The notes: generated by a model from the letters alone, not told the origin. Positions 22,420-31,955 are shown, counted from the first letter of the stretch. The stretch is 33,890 nt of DNA from an uncultured Candidatus Melainabacteria bacterium (GCA_949927415.1 CATLFB010000009.1:1-33890), one strand, 5' to 3'. Numbers and translations are program-made.

Positions 22420-22447
22420 ACATTTAATCTGAAATGCCTTCTTCTGG

Positions 22448-22585
22448 TTAAATTTTATCCGGTTTTAGAATTTTACCTGCAGCCAGAGCAGAGGGAATAA
22501 TATTTTTATCTTTCACACCACCACCTCCGGTCACGAAAATAACAAAACAATAACTTCCTAAAATCTCCACTGCCGCCGTCGTCAT
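22448..22585 (-). CDS. Doubtful 45-aa ORF overlapping an intergenic repeat
   Basis: An open frame of 45 codons from ATG 22585 to TAA 22448 on the minus strand. It encodes a short hydrophobic stretch (SYCFVIFV), a Gly run, then KDKNIIPSALAAGKILKPDKI. An internal GTG (22516) sits just after GGAGG and would give a 22-aa peptide. The ATG lies inside the end of the inverted-repeat element at 22581-22665, which suggests non-coding repeat DNA that happens to be open. No homologue is known to me. Confidence 0.15.
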   Translation of the reverse strand: MTTAAVEILGSYCFVIFVTGGGGVKDKNIIPSALAAGKILKPDKI

Positions 22586-22665
22586 TCTGAGCCGGAGGCG
22601 AAAGAATCCAGCTTTTCAAAAAATCGCCTTCAAGCGCAAGCCCAATGAACGCATCCTCAAATGAC
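22581..22665. repeat. MITE-like inverted-repeat element
   Basis: An 85-bp stretch with terminal inverted repeats: GTCATTCTGAG at the left and CTCAAATGAC (reverse complement GTCATTTGAG) at the right. The interior has further pairs such as GGCGA/TCGCC. The left end followed by CGGAGGCGAAAGAATCC resembles the GTCATTCTGAG...GAAGAATCC sequences I know as dispersed intergenic repeats in many bacteria. It is non-coding, without a transposase, and lies in the 449-nt gap between the 794-aa gene and pnp. Apart from two terminators and a doubtful small ORF, nothing else is seen in that gap. Confidence 0.5.
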
Positions 22666-22752
22666 ATATTACAAAATGACAGAAATTTCTCTTTAAATTT
22701 CAAACAAAAATTCACAAATCAAGACCTTGCGCAAAAACCCTGTTCTCCAAGA

Positions 22753-22788
22753 TAAAAAAACAAAACCGGAACTTTTACATTCCGGTTT
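22753..22788 (-). terminator. Intrinsic terminator of pnp
   Basis: On the minus strand AAACCGGAA and TTCCGGTTT form a 9-bp stem with an 8-nt loop, followed by TGTTTTTTT. It starts about 33 nt past the pnp stop. Confidence 0.85.
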
Positions 22789-22820
22789 CATTTATCTTTT
22801 TTAATTTCTAAAAGAAATTA

Positions 22821-24968
22821 TTAACCTTGAACAAGGCTTGCTTTTTCTTCTTCAGTAACGCCTTTGATTGTAAGGTTTACACGGCCTTTTTCGTCGATTT
22901 TAATAACTTTAACAATTACTTCATCGCCGATATTGAGGTGCGGTTCGATAGTTTCGATACGTTCTTTGCAAACTTGCGAAATATGAACCATACCGTCTTT
23001 GCCGCCGCCAAGTTCAACAAACGCACCAATCGGAATAATTCTTACAACTTTGCCCTTGATAATCATACCGACTTCGGGTTTGAAAGTCAGTTCACGAATC
23101 ATGCGTTTAGCGATTTCAGCGCCTTCCTGATCGTTTGACGTAATTGTTACAACGCCGGAATCCTGAATATCAATTTCAGCGCCTGATGCGTCAATAATAG
23201 CACGGATTTGTTTTCCGCCCGGTCCGATAACTGTTCCGATGTCTTCTGTCGGAATTGTCATTGTCGAAATGCTCGGTGCAAATGGTGAAAGCGGTCCGGG
23301 TTCAGTGATAGCTTCGCGCATTTTGCCTAAAATATGCAATCTGCCTTCTTTAGCCTGAGCAAGAGCGCGGCGAAGAGTATCGTTTGCAATACCTTTTGCT
23401 TTCATATCCATTTGAAGAGCAGTGATACCTGTGTCGTTACCTGTAACTTTGAAATCCATATCGCCAAGGAAGTCTTCGATGCCCTGAATATCAGTCAACA
23501 CAACAGGTTCTTTACCTTCTTCAGTTATCATACCCATTGCAACGCCGCCAATCATGCATTTTACGGGAACGCCTGCATTCATCAAAGCCATTGAAGATCC
23601 GCAGGTTGATGCCATTGATGTTGAACCGTTAGATTCCAATACGTCTGAAGTTACGCGGATTGTGTAACCGAATTCTTCCTGAGACGGAAGTGCCGGAACA
23701 TTTGCACGTTCTGCAAGGGCGCCGTGGCCGACTTCACGTCTGCCGGGGCCTCTAAGCGGTTTAACTTCACCGACAGAAAATCCCGGGAAGATGTATTTGT
23801 GCATGTAAGTTTTTTCAGTTTCCGGATCAACTCCGTCGAGTTCCTGTTTCATACCGGGGCCTGCAAGTGTTGCAACTGAAAGAACCTGAGTTTGGCCTCT
23901 TGTGAATACTGCAGAACCGTGTGCGCGCGGAATAACACCGACTTCGCACCAAATCGGACGAACATCATGAGGTTTTCTTCCGTCAGCGCGGACGCCTTCA
24001 TCAAGAATCATTGTACGCATAATTTTCTTTTCTGCGTTTTTGAATTCTTCCGCAACAAAGTCTATTCCGGTTTCTTCAATGATTTGTTTGATGTAATGGT
24101 CTTCCGGCAAAGCTTCGATTTTTTCTTTGACAAGTTTTTTAGCTTCTTCTAATTTTTCTTGTCTGTATGCTCTGTCGAAGTTGTGGTATGCATCGAAAAT
24201 CATAGCACCTGCGGTTTCGTTGATAATATTTTTCAATTCTGTTGTGTCGTAAGGATTTACGAACTCTTGCTTTTCAACACCGCAAAGTTTTGCAAATTCA
24301 ACTTGAGCGTCACACTGTTTTCTGATTTCACCTTGAGCAAATTCAACAGCATTCATAATATCGTCTTCTGTTACGAATTTGCAGCCGGCTTCAACCATGA
24401 TAACGCTGTCGTGAGTACCTGCAACAACGATGTCTAAATCTGATTTGTCAGCCTGCTGGTGAGTCGGGTTGGCAATCATATTACCGTTTTCATCGCGGGA
24501 AACTCTAACTGCGCCAATCGGGCCTTCAAACGGCGCGCCTGAAAGCATCAAAGCACATGAAGCGCCGAGCATTGCCAATGTATCTGGCTGGTTTTGCTGG
24601 TCGTAGCTGAATAACTGTGCAACGATTTGGATATCGTTTCTGTAACCTTTCGGGAACAGCGGTCTTATGGGTCTGTCAATCAAGCGTGAAACAAGGATAG
24701 CTTTGTCGCTTGCCTTGCCTTCTGAGCGGTTGTATCCGCCCGGAATACGTCCGATTGAAGACATTCTTTCTTCATAATCAATTAGCAACGGGAAAAAGTC
24801 GATTCCGACTCTGGGTTCTTTTGAAACCACGCAGTGTACAAATAACATTGTATCGCCGCATCTTACTGTAACAGAACCATTAGTGGATTGACCATATTTT
24901 CCGGTTTCAACGGTAACTGTTTTACCGCCGATTTCAATGTTGAATTGTTTTGTTTCCGGTATTGTCAT
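22821..24968 (-). CDS. pnp: Polyribonucleotide nucleotidyltransferase (PNPase)
   Basis: A 715-aa PNPase, the phosphate-dependent 3'-5' exoribonuclease of RNA decay. It has two RNase PH cores (about 10-220 and 310-540; second-core blocks RADGRKPHDVRPI, HGSAVFTRGQTQ and FPGFSVGEVKPLRGPGRREVGHG), a helical linker, a KH domain (DIGTVIGPGGKQIRAI, about 560-615) and an S1 domain (GKVVRIIPIGAFVEL...GMVHIS, about 630-700). ATG 24968 is chosen because AAAGGA lies just upstream and the following TIPETKQFNIEIGGK matches family starts; a longer frame to 25016 has no such site. Transcribed alone with its own terminator. All domains and lengths are normal. Confidence 0.97.
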   Translation of the reverse strand: MTIPETKQFNIEIGGKTVTVETGKYGQSTNGSVTVRCGDTMLFVHCVVSKEPRVGIDFFPLLIDYEERMSSIGRIPGGYNRSEGKASDKAILVSRLIDRPIRPLFPKGYRNDIQIVAQLFSYDQQNQPDTLAMLGASCALMLSGAPFEGPIGAVRVSRDENGNMIANPTHQQADKSDLDIVVAGTHDSVIMVEAGCKFVTEDDIMNAVEFAQGEIRKQCDAQVEFAKLCGVEKQEFVNPYDTTELKNIINETAGAMIFDAYHNFDRAYRQEKLEEAKKLVKEKIEALPEDHYIKQIIEETGIDFVAEEFKNAEKKIMRTMILDEGVRADGRKPHDVRPIWCEVGVIPRAHGSAVFTRGQTQVLSVATLAGPGMKQELDGVDPETEKTYMHKYIFPGFSVGEVKPLRGPGRREVGHGALAERANVPALPSQEEFGYTIRVTSDVLESNGSTSMASTCGSSMALMNAGVPVKCMIGGVAMGMITEEGKEPVVLTDIQGIEDFLGDMDFKVTGNDTGITALQMDMKAKGIANDTLRRALAQAKEGRLHILGKMREAITEPGPLSPFAPSISTMTIPTEDIGTVIGPGGKQIRAIIDASGAEIDIQDSGVVTITSNDQEGAEIAKRMIRELTFKPEVGMIIKGKVVRIIPIGAFVELGGGKDGMVHISQVCKERIETIEPHLNIGDEVIVKVIKIDEKGRVNLTIKGVTEEEKASLVQG

Positions 24969-24981
24969 AATTTTCCTTTCC

Positions 24982-25024
24982 TGCCGGATTTTGCAAAAAT
25001 TTTCTAAATTGCGCATCTGCCGGC
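24982..25024 (-). promoter_or_regulatory. Possible pnp leader hairpin
   Basis: GCCGG and CCGGC (5 bp) plus inner TGC/GCA pairs can form a stem-loop immediately before the pnp ribosome site. In enterobacteria a pnp leader hairpin is cut by RNase III for autoregulation; similarity of function here is only an inference from position. Confidence 0.25.
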
Positions 25025-25156
25025 TTTTTTGCGGGACTTAGAAACATTACCCGCACATTTGTTATACACTTCTAATGTTCATAATTAACATAGCGCAAAC
25101 ATGATTAAAAAGGAATTCAATTTATAAAAATTTTAAACTTTCTTCACCCGCGATTT

Positions 25157-25933
25157 TCACGCACTTTGAGCGGCAAGTGATGTTTGTTCGCTCACATAAT
25201 TTACAAGCGCCTTAAAGACAAAAGGATGAAGTTTGCCCTCTTTCACATCGGTATAAATTATCGTCAAAGCTTCTTTAGGCGTCAAAGGTTCCTTGTAGAC
25301 GCGCTTTTCGGTGAGGGCTGAGTATTTGTCAGCCATTGAGAGAATTTGCAGGTTCAAATCAGCGCGAAAATCGTTGTTCACAAAAGGATAACCGCTTTTT
25401 TTCGCATTCTGGTGATGATTGCGGATTAGATTAAGGGTTGTTTTGTCAAGATTAGTATTTTTAAGCAATTCATAGCCGAGTTCTGAATGTTTATGCATGA
25501 CTTTTGTTTCGTAAGCATTCAGTTTGCCGTTTTTGTTGAGGATTTCAGGCGGTATGAAGGCTTTTCCGATATCATGCAGATAAGCCGCATCAGAAAGGGC
25601 TTTTGTGTTGACTTTTGCCTGGAGAGAGAACGGAAGGTTTTCGCTTATGCCAAGCGCAATGTTTCGAACATCCGTGCAATGGTTTTGCAGCAACTTTTCT
25701 AAATCCGGCATATTCAGTACAAAAGGGGCACCAACGGATTTTAAAATCGCATTGATTTTGGGATTTGAGGCCGCCAATTTTGTAATGATTGCGGCATTAT
25801 TAAAACGTTCGGGGTTTTGGCTTTCAAAATGGTCGTCATGCGAGATTGAGCCGAAATTCTGATTTAGATTTCGGCTGTATGGATTCAGATTTAATCTTTG
25901 CACAGCTAAAGCAGGATTAATGCCTGTTACCAT
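25157..25933 (-). CDS. HD-GYP-like phosphohydrolase
   Basis: A 258-aa protein with an HD domain (about 85-250). Motifs in order: AYLHDIGKAFIPPEIL (H and D metal ligands near 120), MHKHSELGYELL, HHQNAKKSGYP (near 172-180) and ILSMADKYSALTEKRVYKEPL. The last three match HD-GYP c-di-GMP phosphodiesterases, where the motif is HHExxDGxGYP; here E and DG are replaced (HHQNAKKSGYP), so activity may be reduced or substrate changed. The first 30 residues are a polar Asn-rich tail ending in NFGS, similar to the F-x-G tails of two other proteins in the window. No receiver or sensor domain is present. ATG 25933 lacks a clear ribosome site. It could oppose the GGDEF cyclase at 1346. Confidence 0.83.
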   Translation of the reverse strand: MVTGINPALAVQRLNLNPYSRNLNQNFGSISHDDHFESQNPERFNNAAIITKLAASNPKINAILKSVGAPFVLNMPDLEKLLQNHCTDVRNIALGISENLPFSLQAKVNTKALSDAAYLHDIGKAFIPPEILNKNGKLNAYETKVMHKHSELGYELLKNTNLDKTTLNLIRNHHQNAKKSGYPFVNNDFRADLNLQILSMADKYSALTEKRVYKEPLTPKEALTIIYTDVKEGKLHPFVFKALVNYVSEQTSLAAQSA

Positions 25934-26022
25934 TAATTTTACACACCAAATTCACTACACTATATATTTATAAAGTATTTTGCTTCATTCAAATTGCTTA
26001 AATGTTAAAGAGTTTTAACTTT

Positions 26023-26051
26023 TTGTATAGGAGCGCGATTTTTGATATTAT
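26023..26051 (+). promoter_or_regulatory. Promoter of the RDD protein gene
   Basis: TTGTAT (26023-26028), 17-nt spacer, TATTAT (26046-26051). It predicts a start near 26058 and a leader of about 25 nt ending in GAAGGGGA. Confidence 0.55.
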
Positions 26052-26081
26052 GCAGAAGACAAATTTTGAAGGGGATTGATG

Positions 26082-27035
26082 ATGGATAATAAATATTTCG
26101 TGTTTTGGAAGAGGATTTTCGCGTTTTGGACGGATTCTCTGATACTTGCAATTTTGGCGAATTTTATATTAATATTCGGGTTTGATTTTATTGCAAAAAT
26201 CGGAAACTTCGGAGCGCTTATAGGATTTGTAATTTTTATGGCATATTACGGTGTACAAAATAGCGAAATATGCAAAGGGCAGACTATTGGCAAAAGGTTG
26301 TTTAGAATAAAGGTTGTTGACGGAAATAACAATTATTTATCTTTGCAAAAATCATTTTTGAGGGCGCTTATGCTGACGCCGGTTTTTGTATTTAACTCAT
26401 TGATGTTTCCGATAGGGACAGGGGCTGTTGTTTATCAGGCAATTGTCGGATTTTACAGTGCGCTTGTGATATTTTTATTTCTCTTCAATTGGCCGCAGAG
26501 AAGAAGTTTGCATGATTTTACCGTAAAAAGTATAGTTGTTGCAAATGATTGCGAAAACACTGAAATTACGCATTCTAAAAAGCCGCACATAATAATTGGT
26601 ACCGTTTCGGTTCTTTTCCTGATGCTTTGTGCCGGCATTTTCACAGCCGCACCGAAAATCGGGCTGGATTTCAATCAAATAAATTCGATTTCAAAAGTTT
26701 TCTCTGAACAAAACATGAAACTTGTCGGATATTCAATTCAGCGGAATTACACCTTTGCGCCAAAGGATGCGCAGACCATCCAAGCTGATGCACCTGTAAG
26801 CAGTATAAATTTAGTGATTGCGGATTCTAAAATCGATATTAACAACAAAAATTTTGCAAATGCACGGGTTAATGATGCCGCAAAAATATTTTTCAAATCA
26901 AAAGTTTCAGAGACAAACGTTGATTTTGTAAACATTTCACTAATCAAACGCGCAAGCATCGGTGCGAATTCAAAAATTCAGCGTTTCTCAAAAAACGGCA
27001 CACAGCAGCAATGGCGTGAAGAAATTTTCAGATAA
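26082..27035 (+). CDS. RDD-family membrane protein
   Basis: A 317-aa integral membrane protein. The N-terminal 150 residues are an RDD domain: FWKRIFAFWTDSLIL (Arg and Asp of helix 1), three to four hydrophobic helices, and the conserved loop KGQTIGKRLFRIKVVDG. After about 165 residues there is another hydrophobic segment (IIIGTVSVLFLMLCAGIF) and then about 110 polar residues, probably outside the membrane, with no known domain. RDD proteins are often proposed transporters or membrane partners; no substrate is implied here. Two adjacent ATGs (26079 and 26082) are possible; spacing to GGGG favours the second. The protein is longer than minimal RDD proteins because of the C-terminal extension. 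Confidence 0.85.
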   Translation: MDNKYFVFWKRIFAFWTDSLILAILANFILIFGFDFIAKIGNFGALIGFVIFMAYYGVQNSEICKGQTIGKRLFRIKVVDGNNNYLSLQKSFLRALMLTPVFVFNSLMFPIGTGAVVYQAIVGFYSALVIFLFLFNWPQRRSLHDFTVKSIVVANDCENTEITHSKKPHIIIGTVSVLFLMLCAGIFTAAPKIGLDFNQINSISKVFSEQNMKLVGYSIQRNYTFAPKDAQTIQADAPVSSINLVIADSKIDINNKNFANARVNDAAKIFFKSKVSETNVDFVNISLIKRASIGANSKIQRFSKNGTQQQWREEIFR

Positions 27036-27090
27036 ATCTAACCAGACCGGCTAATATTTTTCTGAGCTGATTAAATTTATATTCAAATAG

Positions 27091-27119
27091 TGAACAAAAT
27101 TTTAATCAGGTGGTAAAAT
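27091..27119 (+). promoter_or_regulatory. Candidate promoter of the PanE-like gene
   Basis: TGAACA (27091-27096), 17-nt spacer, TAAAAT (27114-27119). The -10 ends 6 nt before ATG 27126, so if used the mRNA would begin at or beside the start codon and be leaderless. An AGGTGG upstream could instead act as a ribosome site on a longer transcript. Confidence 0.35.
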
Positions 27120-27125
27120 AAAGAT

Positions 27126-28082
27126 ATGGAAGATATTAAAAACATATTAATATGCGGAATCGGCGCTGTGGGTAGCATTTACGCAGAAAAAATCCAAAAC
27201 TGCGAAAGCGCGAAACTTCGAGTGCTGGTTGATGAAGAACGGCTTATAAAATATACACAAAACCCCATAATATTTAACGGCACAGAATTACATTTCAATT
27301 ATGTACTGCCTGATGAAGAAAATTTCAAAGCTGATTTGATAATAATTGCGACAAAATTTTCCGGACTTGAAGAGGCATCTTTAAACATCGCAAATTTTGT
27401 AAAAAATGACACTGTAATAATTTCTCTTTTAAACGGCGTCACAAGCGAAGAGATTTTAGCGGCAAAATACGGATGGGACAAACTTCTTTTATCATATTTT
27501 ATCGGCCACAGCGCAATAAGAGAAGGTCGAAGGATTCGTCATGACAATGTTAATACAATTGTTTTCGGCGCGAGAGAAAATTCGCTGACTTCAGTGAACG
27601 TAAAAAGGGTGAAAGAATTTTTTGACAAAGCCGGAATAAATTACGAAATCCCGATTGATATGAAATATTCGCTCTGGTTAAAATTTATGCTGAATGTTTG
27701 CGCAAACCAGACAACGGCGATTCTAAGAATGACATTTGGCGAAATGCTTGCGAACAAAAAGTTTATGGAATTTGCGCGTGAAATAATGCATGAAGTAGAA
27801 CTGATAGCGAAAGCAGAAGGCGTCAATAACACCGAAGATATGATTGAAAAAACTATTGAACATCTAAAAACAATGATGCCGGAGGGTAAGACTTCCATGC
27901 TTCAGGATGTAGAAGCCGGCCGCAAAACAGAAGTTGATATGTTTGCTGGAACAATTGTAACATTAGGCGAAAAGCACGGGATTCCGACACCCTGTAACAA
28001 GGTTTTAAAAGAAATGATTGAAATTATTCATGAGCATCAGGATATAAAAAGGAATTCAAAAGAAACCTTAAATATCGGCTGA
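27126..28082 (+). CDS. Ketopantoate reductase family protein (PanE/ApbA)
   Basis: A 318-aa NADPH-dependent reductase of the PanE/ApbA family, which normally reduces 2-dehydropantoate to pantoate in pantothenate and CoA synthesis. The N-terminal Rossmann motif is GIGAVGS (11-17). The catalytic lysine block is DMKYSLWLKFMLNVCANQTTAI (K180 region), and the C-terminal block GKTSMLQDVEAGRKTEVD carries the family's substrate-binding residues. Several paralogues of this family act on other 2-keto acids, so the substrate is not certain. The gene is alone on the plus strand, converging with the pilC-like gene only 14 nt away, and no clear terminator lies between them. Confidence 0.86.
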   Translation: MEDIKNILICGIGAVGSIYAEKIQNCESAKLRVLVDEERLIKYTQNPIIFNGTELHFNYVLPDEENFKADLIIIATKFSGLEEASLNIANFVKNDTVIISLLNGVTSEEILAAKYGWDKLLLSYFIGHSAIREGRRIRHDNVNTIVFGARENSLTSVNVKRVKEFFDKAGINYEIPIDMKYSLWLKFMLNVCANQTTAILRMTFGEMLANKKFMEFAREIMHEVELIAKAEGVNNTEDMIEKTIEHLKTMMPEGKTSMLQDVEAGRKTEVDMFAGTIVTLGEKHGIPTPCNKVLKEMIEIIHEHQDIKRNSKETLNIG

Positions 28083-28096
28083 TTGCAAATCAACCC

Positions 28097-29326
28097 TTAG
28101 CCAAAAGATGATATCATTCCGGCATACATCTGGAAGAATGCAACGGCAATTGCAAGAACAACTCCGCCCAAAATTATTATCAGTGCCGGCTCAAAAGCTT
28201 TTGTTAAGGATTTCAGAACCATATCAATCTTTTTGTCAATCACATCGACGCAATCCTGAAACATTTTTGAAAGATTACCGGCCTTTTCGCCTGCCGCAAT
28301 CATTGTCACAAAAGCGCCCGGAAGCAGGCCTGATTTGTGAAACGCGTCCGATAAAACATCGCCTCTTTCAACATATTTGCTTGTCAAATCAGCCTTTTTT
28401 TTGATTTCGGTATTTTTGATAGTGCTTTTTGCAAGTTCAATTGACTTCATAAACGGAACGCCGGTTGCATAAGAAAGGTTCAAAATACACATGTAATTTG
28501 CAAGGTTGATATAAGTCACAAATTCTTGCACAATCGGGATTTTCAAAAGCAATCTGTCAAAAAACTTTCTTGTGGCATCAAATGATGCAAGAAAATTAAT
28601 CGCGCCGAAAAACGCGAAAATGCCCAAAATACAAAGGTACCAGTAATCTCCGATAAAACTTAAAGTTCCCATAACAGTTGCGGCGAACGGCGGAACTTCA
28701 GCACCCTGAAATGCAATAACCGCAAACATTCTCGGGAAAACAAATTTTGCAAAGCAAATCAAAAGCGCAGCCATCAAAACTATTACAATACATGGATAAA
28801 TCAAAGCCTGCACGATATCGCCCTTAATATCGGCCTGCTGTCTCAGCATAACAAGCATTCTGTCAAGTGTTTTGTCCAGTTCACCGGAATTTTCGCCAGT
28901 TATGCAAAGGTCAATAAACGTGTCGCCGAAAACATCATGGTAAAGATAATTTACAGCTTCTGCGAAGGTTTTGCCTTTAAGAATTTCATCCCGAAGTCTT
29001 TGAGCAAGCAATTTGACTTTGTGCTTTGGCGCATTTTCATAAATCGTATTAAGCGCATCTATTATGCTTATTCCGGAAGAAAGCATTACCTGAAGTTCCG
29101 AGACAAACATGATTTTGTCATTCAGGCTTAAAAAACTTATACCGCCCTTATTATCAGAAAAATCCGAAAGCTCATTTACAACCAAATCCGGCTGAAAAAC
29201 TTTTAACGGCAAATACCCGAGTTCTCTGACCTTTTCGCGTGCCTCTCGTAAGGTCGTTGCATCAACTTCGCCTTCTACAACGTCTTTTTTATTTTCCTTC
29301 AATGCATTATATATAAATCTTGCCAT
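28097..29326 (-). CDS. Type IV pilus / type II secretion platform protein (PilC/GspF-like)
   Basis: A 409-aa inner-membrane platform protein of the T2SF family. It has two related F domains: FVSELQVMLSSGISIIDALNTI...RLRDEILKGKTFAEAV (about 74-195) and LNLSYATGVPFMKSIELA...GDVLSDAF...MIAAGEKAGNLSKMFQ (about 275-395). Hydrophobic segments follow each (IYPCIVIVLMAALLICFAKF and FEPALIIILGGVVLAIAVAF), with a third near the middle. The N-terminus (MARFIYNALKENKKDVVEGE) is the usual PilC start. PilC/GspF docks the assembly ATPases and helps polymerise pilins; the two prepilin-like genes in this window are likely clients, but no ATPase, peptidase or secretin is adjacent. It lies just after the clpC terminator, and no good ribosome site or promoter is visible. 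Confidence 0.92.
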   Translation of the reverse strand: MARFIYNALKENKKDVVEGEVDATTLREAREKVRELGYLPLKVFQPDLVVNELSDFSDNKGGISFLSLNDKIMFVSELQVMLSSGISIIDALNTIYENAPKHKVKLLAQRLRDEILKGKTFAEAVNYLYHDVFGDTFIDLCITGENSGELDKTLDRMLVMLRQQADIKGDIVQALIYPCIVIVLMAALLICFAKFVFPRMFAVIAFQGAEVPPFAATVMGTLSFIGDYWYLCILGIFAFFGAINFLASFDATRKFFDRLLLKIPIVQEFVTYINLANYMCILNLSYATGVPFMKSIELAKSTIKNTEIKKKADLTSKYVERGDVLSDAFHKSGLLPGAFVTMIAAGEKAGNLSKMFQDCVDVIDKKIDMVLKSLTKAFEPALIIILGGVVLAIAVAFFQMYAGMISSFG

Positions 29327-29346
29327 ATTTATATATTATCAATTTT

Positions 29347-29376
29347 CAAAAAAAATAGACCATATAAATGGTCTAT
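29347..29376 (-). terminator. Intrinsic terminator of clpC
   Basis: On the minus strand ATAGACCAT and ATGGTCTAT form a perfect 9-bp stem with a 4-nt loop followed by eight U. It lies about 14 nt after the clpC stop. The pilC-like gene begins about 20 nt past it and may depend on read-through. Confidence 0.88.
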
Positions 29377-29389
29377 CTTTTTTTATTTA

Positions 29390-31891
29390 CTATTGAACTA
29401 CCTCTTCCGGTACTTCTTTCTGTTTCGACTTTCTTGTTTTGCCGGCTTTTTCAAAAGTGATTTTGTCATCCACAAGAGTGAGTCTGATTGTATCGCCGGG
29501 GGCATATTTTCCTGAAAGAATTTCTTCTGCCAGCATATCTTCAATTTTACGCTGAATAAGTCTTCTTAAAGGTCTTGCACCATAAGCTTCAGAATATCCG
29601 TCTTTTGCAAGATGGTCTTTAACTTCATCTGTGACATCAACCGAAAGGTCGCGTTCAGCAAGGCGTTTGAACAAATCTTTCAGCATCAAATCAACAATCT
29701 GTCTGATTTCTTCTTTGCTTAGGTGTGAGAACACGATAGTTTCGTCAATACGGTTCAGGAATTCCGGACGGAACGCCTTTTTCATTTCTTCTGAAACCGT
29801 ATCTTTGAGTTTTTCGTATTTGTCCTTAGATTCATCTTCTGATGTTGAGAAACCTAATTTTGAAGTTGTCGTAATCATGCTTGCACCAACGTTAGAAGTC
29901 ATGATGATAATAGTATTCTTGAAGTTGATATGGCGGCCTTTTGCATCTGTCAAACGGCCATCGTCAAGAATTTGAAGCATAATATTGAATACATCCGGAT
30001 GTGCTTTTTCGATTTCGTCGAACAGAACAACCGAATAAGGTTTTTTACGGATTAATTCAGTCAAATGTCCGCCGTCATCATATCCGACATAACCCGGAGG
30101 CGAGCCGATAAGTTTTGCGGTTGAATGTTTTTCCATAAATTCTGACATATCAACTCTTATCATATTATCTTCAGAGCCAAACACAGCTTCTGCCAGCGCT
30201 TTTGCAAGTTCGGTTTTACCAACACCTGTCGGTCCGCAGAAGATAAAGCTTCCGATGGGTCTGTTGGGGGACTTCAAACCGACGCGGGCGCGTCTGATTG
30301 CTTTTGAAATCGCAACAACCGCGTCATGCTGGCCGATTACGCGCGCATGAAGTGTGTCTTCAAGTTTCAAAAGTTTTTCGCTTTCGCCTTCTGTCAGTTT
30401 TGTCACCGGAACGCCGGTCATTGTCGCAACAACTTCCGCTACATTTTCTGCTGTTACGGTCGGTTTGTTGGCTTCATGTTCTTCTCTGTATTTTTGAGCC
30501 ATTTCGCGGATTCTGTCTTTCATTTCCGCTTCTTCATCGCGAAGCTGGGATGCAAGTTCGAATTCCTGATTGCGGATAGCGTCTTCTTTTTCTTTAATCA
30601 GATTGCGAAGTTCTTTTTCTAACTCTTTGCCTTCCGGAGAAAGTGTTGAAACTTTCAGGCGGACTTTTGAACTTGCTTCATCAAGCACATCAATCGCTTT
30701 ATCGGGAAGGAATCTGTCAGTAATATATTTGCTTGAAAGTTTTACTGCAGAAACAATCGCGTCATCTGAAATTATAAGCTTGTGGTGATCTTCGTATTTT
30801 GGTTTCAGACCTTTTATAATCTCGATTGACTCTTCAATTGAAGGTTCGTCAATGATAACTGATTGGAAACGTCTTTCAAGCGCAGAGTCTTTCTCAACAT
30901 ATTTGCGGTACTCATCAAGAGTTGTTGCGCCGATAACCTGAATTTCACCTCTTGAAAGAGCCGGTTTCAGAATATTTGCCGCATCAATTGCGCCTTCTGC
31001 TGCACCTGCGCCGATGAGGGTATGCATTTCATCAATTACGAGAATAATATTTCCTGCCTGACGAATTTCATCCATGATTTTTTTCAAGCGTTCTTCAAAT
31101 TCGCCGCGGTATTTTGTACCCGCAACCAGAAGCCCCATATCAAGCTGGATAACTTTTTTGCCGTCAAGAATATCCGGAACCTCAGCATTCACAATTCTTA
31201 TTGCAAGCCCTTCAGCAACAGCAGTTTTACCAACGCCGGGTTCACCGATTAAAACAGGGTTGTTTTTAGTACGGCGTGCAAGAATCTGAATTACGCGTTC
31301 AATTTCCTTTTCTCTGCCGACAACAGGGTCTAACCTCAATTCCTGGGCCGCAAGCGTCAAATCACGACCGAATTCATCCAAACTCGGGGTTTTTGTTTTG
31401 CCGCCCGATGCGGAAGTTGAAGAAGATGAACTTCCTGATGAAACGCTTTGCGGTTTTGTTTCGCCAAGCATTTTTATAACATTGCTTCTGATTTTATTCA
31501 AATCAACGCCAAGGTTTTCAAGAACACGTGCCGCAACGCCTTCGCCTTCTCTGATTAAGCCCAGCAAAAGGTGCTCAGTTCCTATATAATTGTGGCCAAG
31601 CTGTCTTGCTTCATCCCATGACAATTCCAGAACTCTTTTTGCTCGCGGCGTAAACGGAATTTCCACGGCAACAAAGCCTGAGCCGCGGCCAATTATTTTT
31701 TCAACTTCAGCGCGCGCATCTTTTAAAGTTACGCCCATTGATTTGAGGGTTTTGGCGGCAACGCCGGTGCCTTCGCCGATAAGCCCGAGCAAAACCTGCT
31801 CTGTTCCGACGAAATTATGTCCCAGTCTTCGCGCCTCTTCCTGCGCAAGCATTATTACTTTTATAGCTTTCTCGGTAAAACGTTCGAACAT
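29390..31891 (-). CDS. clpC: ATP-dependent Clp protease ATPase subunit ClpC
   Basis: An 833-aa Hsp100/Clp unfoldase that feeds proteins to ClpP. It starts [25 protein letters not shown], the first of two Clp-N repeats (second: [23 protein letters not shown]). The first AAA+ module has Walker A GEPGVGKT (near 218) and [15 protein letters not shown]-type coiled segment ([22 protein letters not shown]) marks it as ClpC rather than ClpA or ClpB. The second AAA+ module has GPTGVGKT (near 556) and a C-terminal small domain ending [24 protein letters not shown] precedes the start. No ctsR, mcsA or mcsB is adjacent, so control differs from the Firmicutes operon; a clpP is not in the window. Confidence 0.97.
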   Translation of the reverse strand: MFERFTEKAIKVIMLAQEEARRLGHNFVGTEQVLLGLIGEGTGVAAKTLKSMGVTLKDARAEVEKIIGRGSGFVAVEIPFTPRAKRVLELSWDEARQLGHNYIGTEHLLLGLIREGEGVAARVLENLGVDLNKIRSNVIKMLGETKPQSVSSGSSSSSTSASGGKTKTPSLDEFGRDLTLAAQELRLDPVVGREKEIERVIQILARRTKNNPVLIGEPGVGKTAVAEGLAIRIVNAEVPDILDGKKVIQLDMGLLVAGTKYRGEFEERLKKIMDEIRQAGNIILVIDEMHTLIGAGAAEGAIDAANILKPALSRGEIQVIGATTLDEYRKYVEKDSALERRFQSVIIDEPSIEESIEIIKGLKPKYEDHHKLIISDDAIVSAVKLSSKYITDRFLPDKAIDVLDEASSKVRLKVSTLSPEGKELEKELRNLIKEKEDAIRNQEFELASQLRDEEAEMKDRIREMAQKYREEHEANKPTVTAENVAEVVATMTGVPVTKLTEGESEKLLKLEDTLHARVIGQHDAVVAISKAIRRARVGLKSPNRPIGSFIFCGPTGVGKTELAKALAEAVFGSEDNMIRVDMSEFMEKHSTAKLIGSPPGYVGYDDGGHLTELIRKKPYSVVLFDEIEKAHPDVFNIMLQILDDGRLTDAKGRHINFKNTIIIMTSNVGASMITTTSKLGFSTSEDESKDKYEKLKDTVSEEMKKAFRPEFLNRIDETIVFSHLSKEEIRQIVDLMLKDLFKRLAERDLSVDVTDEVKDHLAKDGYSEAYGARPLRRLIQRKIEDMLAEEILSGKYAPGDTIRLTLVDDKITFEKAGKTRKSKQKEVPEEVVQ

Positions 31892-31926
31892 TTTTTCTCC
31901 TATCTCTCTCTTTGTTTGATATGTAT

Positions 31927-31955
31927 ATTTTACATAAAAAACAAAAAAGTTTCAA
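31927..31955 (-). promoter_or_regulatory. Promoter of clpC
   Basis: Minus-strand TTGAAA (31950-31955), 17-nt spacer, TAAAAT (31927-31932), about 35 nt before the start. A second TATAAT (about 31960-31965) farther upstream with a weaker -35 could give a tandem start. No HrcA-type CIRCE inverted repeat is seen. Confidence 0.55.

Noticed and set aside
22506-22715. 69-codon minus-strand frame downstream of pnp
   Set aside because: It runs through the inverted-repeat element and has no ribosome site or conserved pattern.
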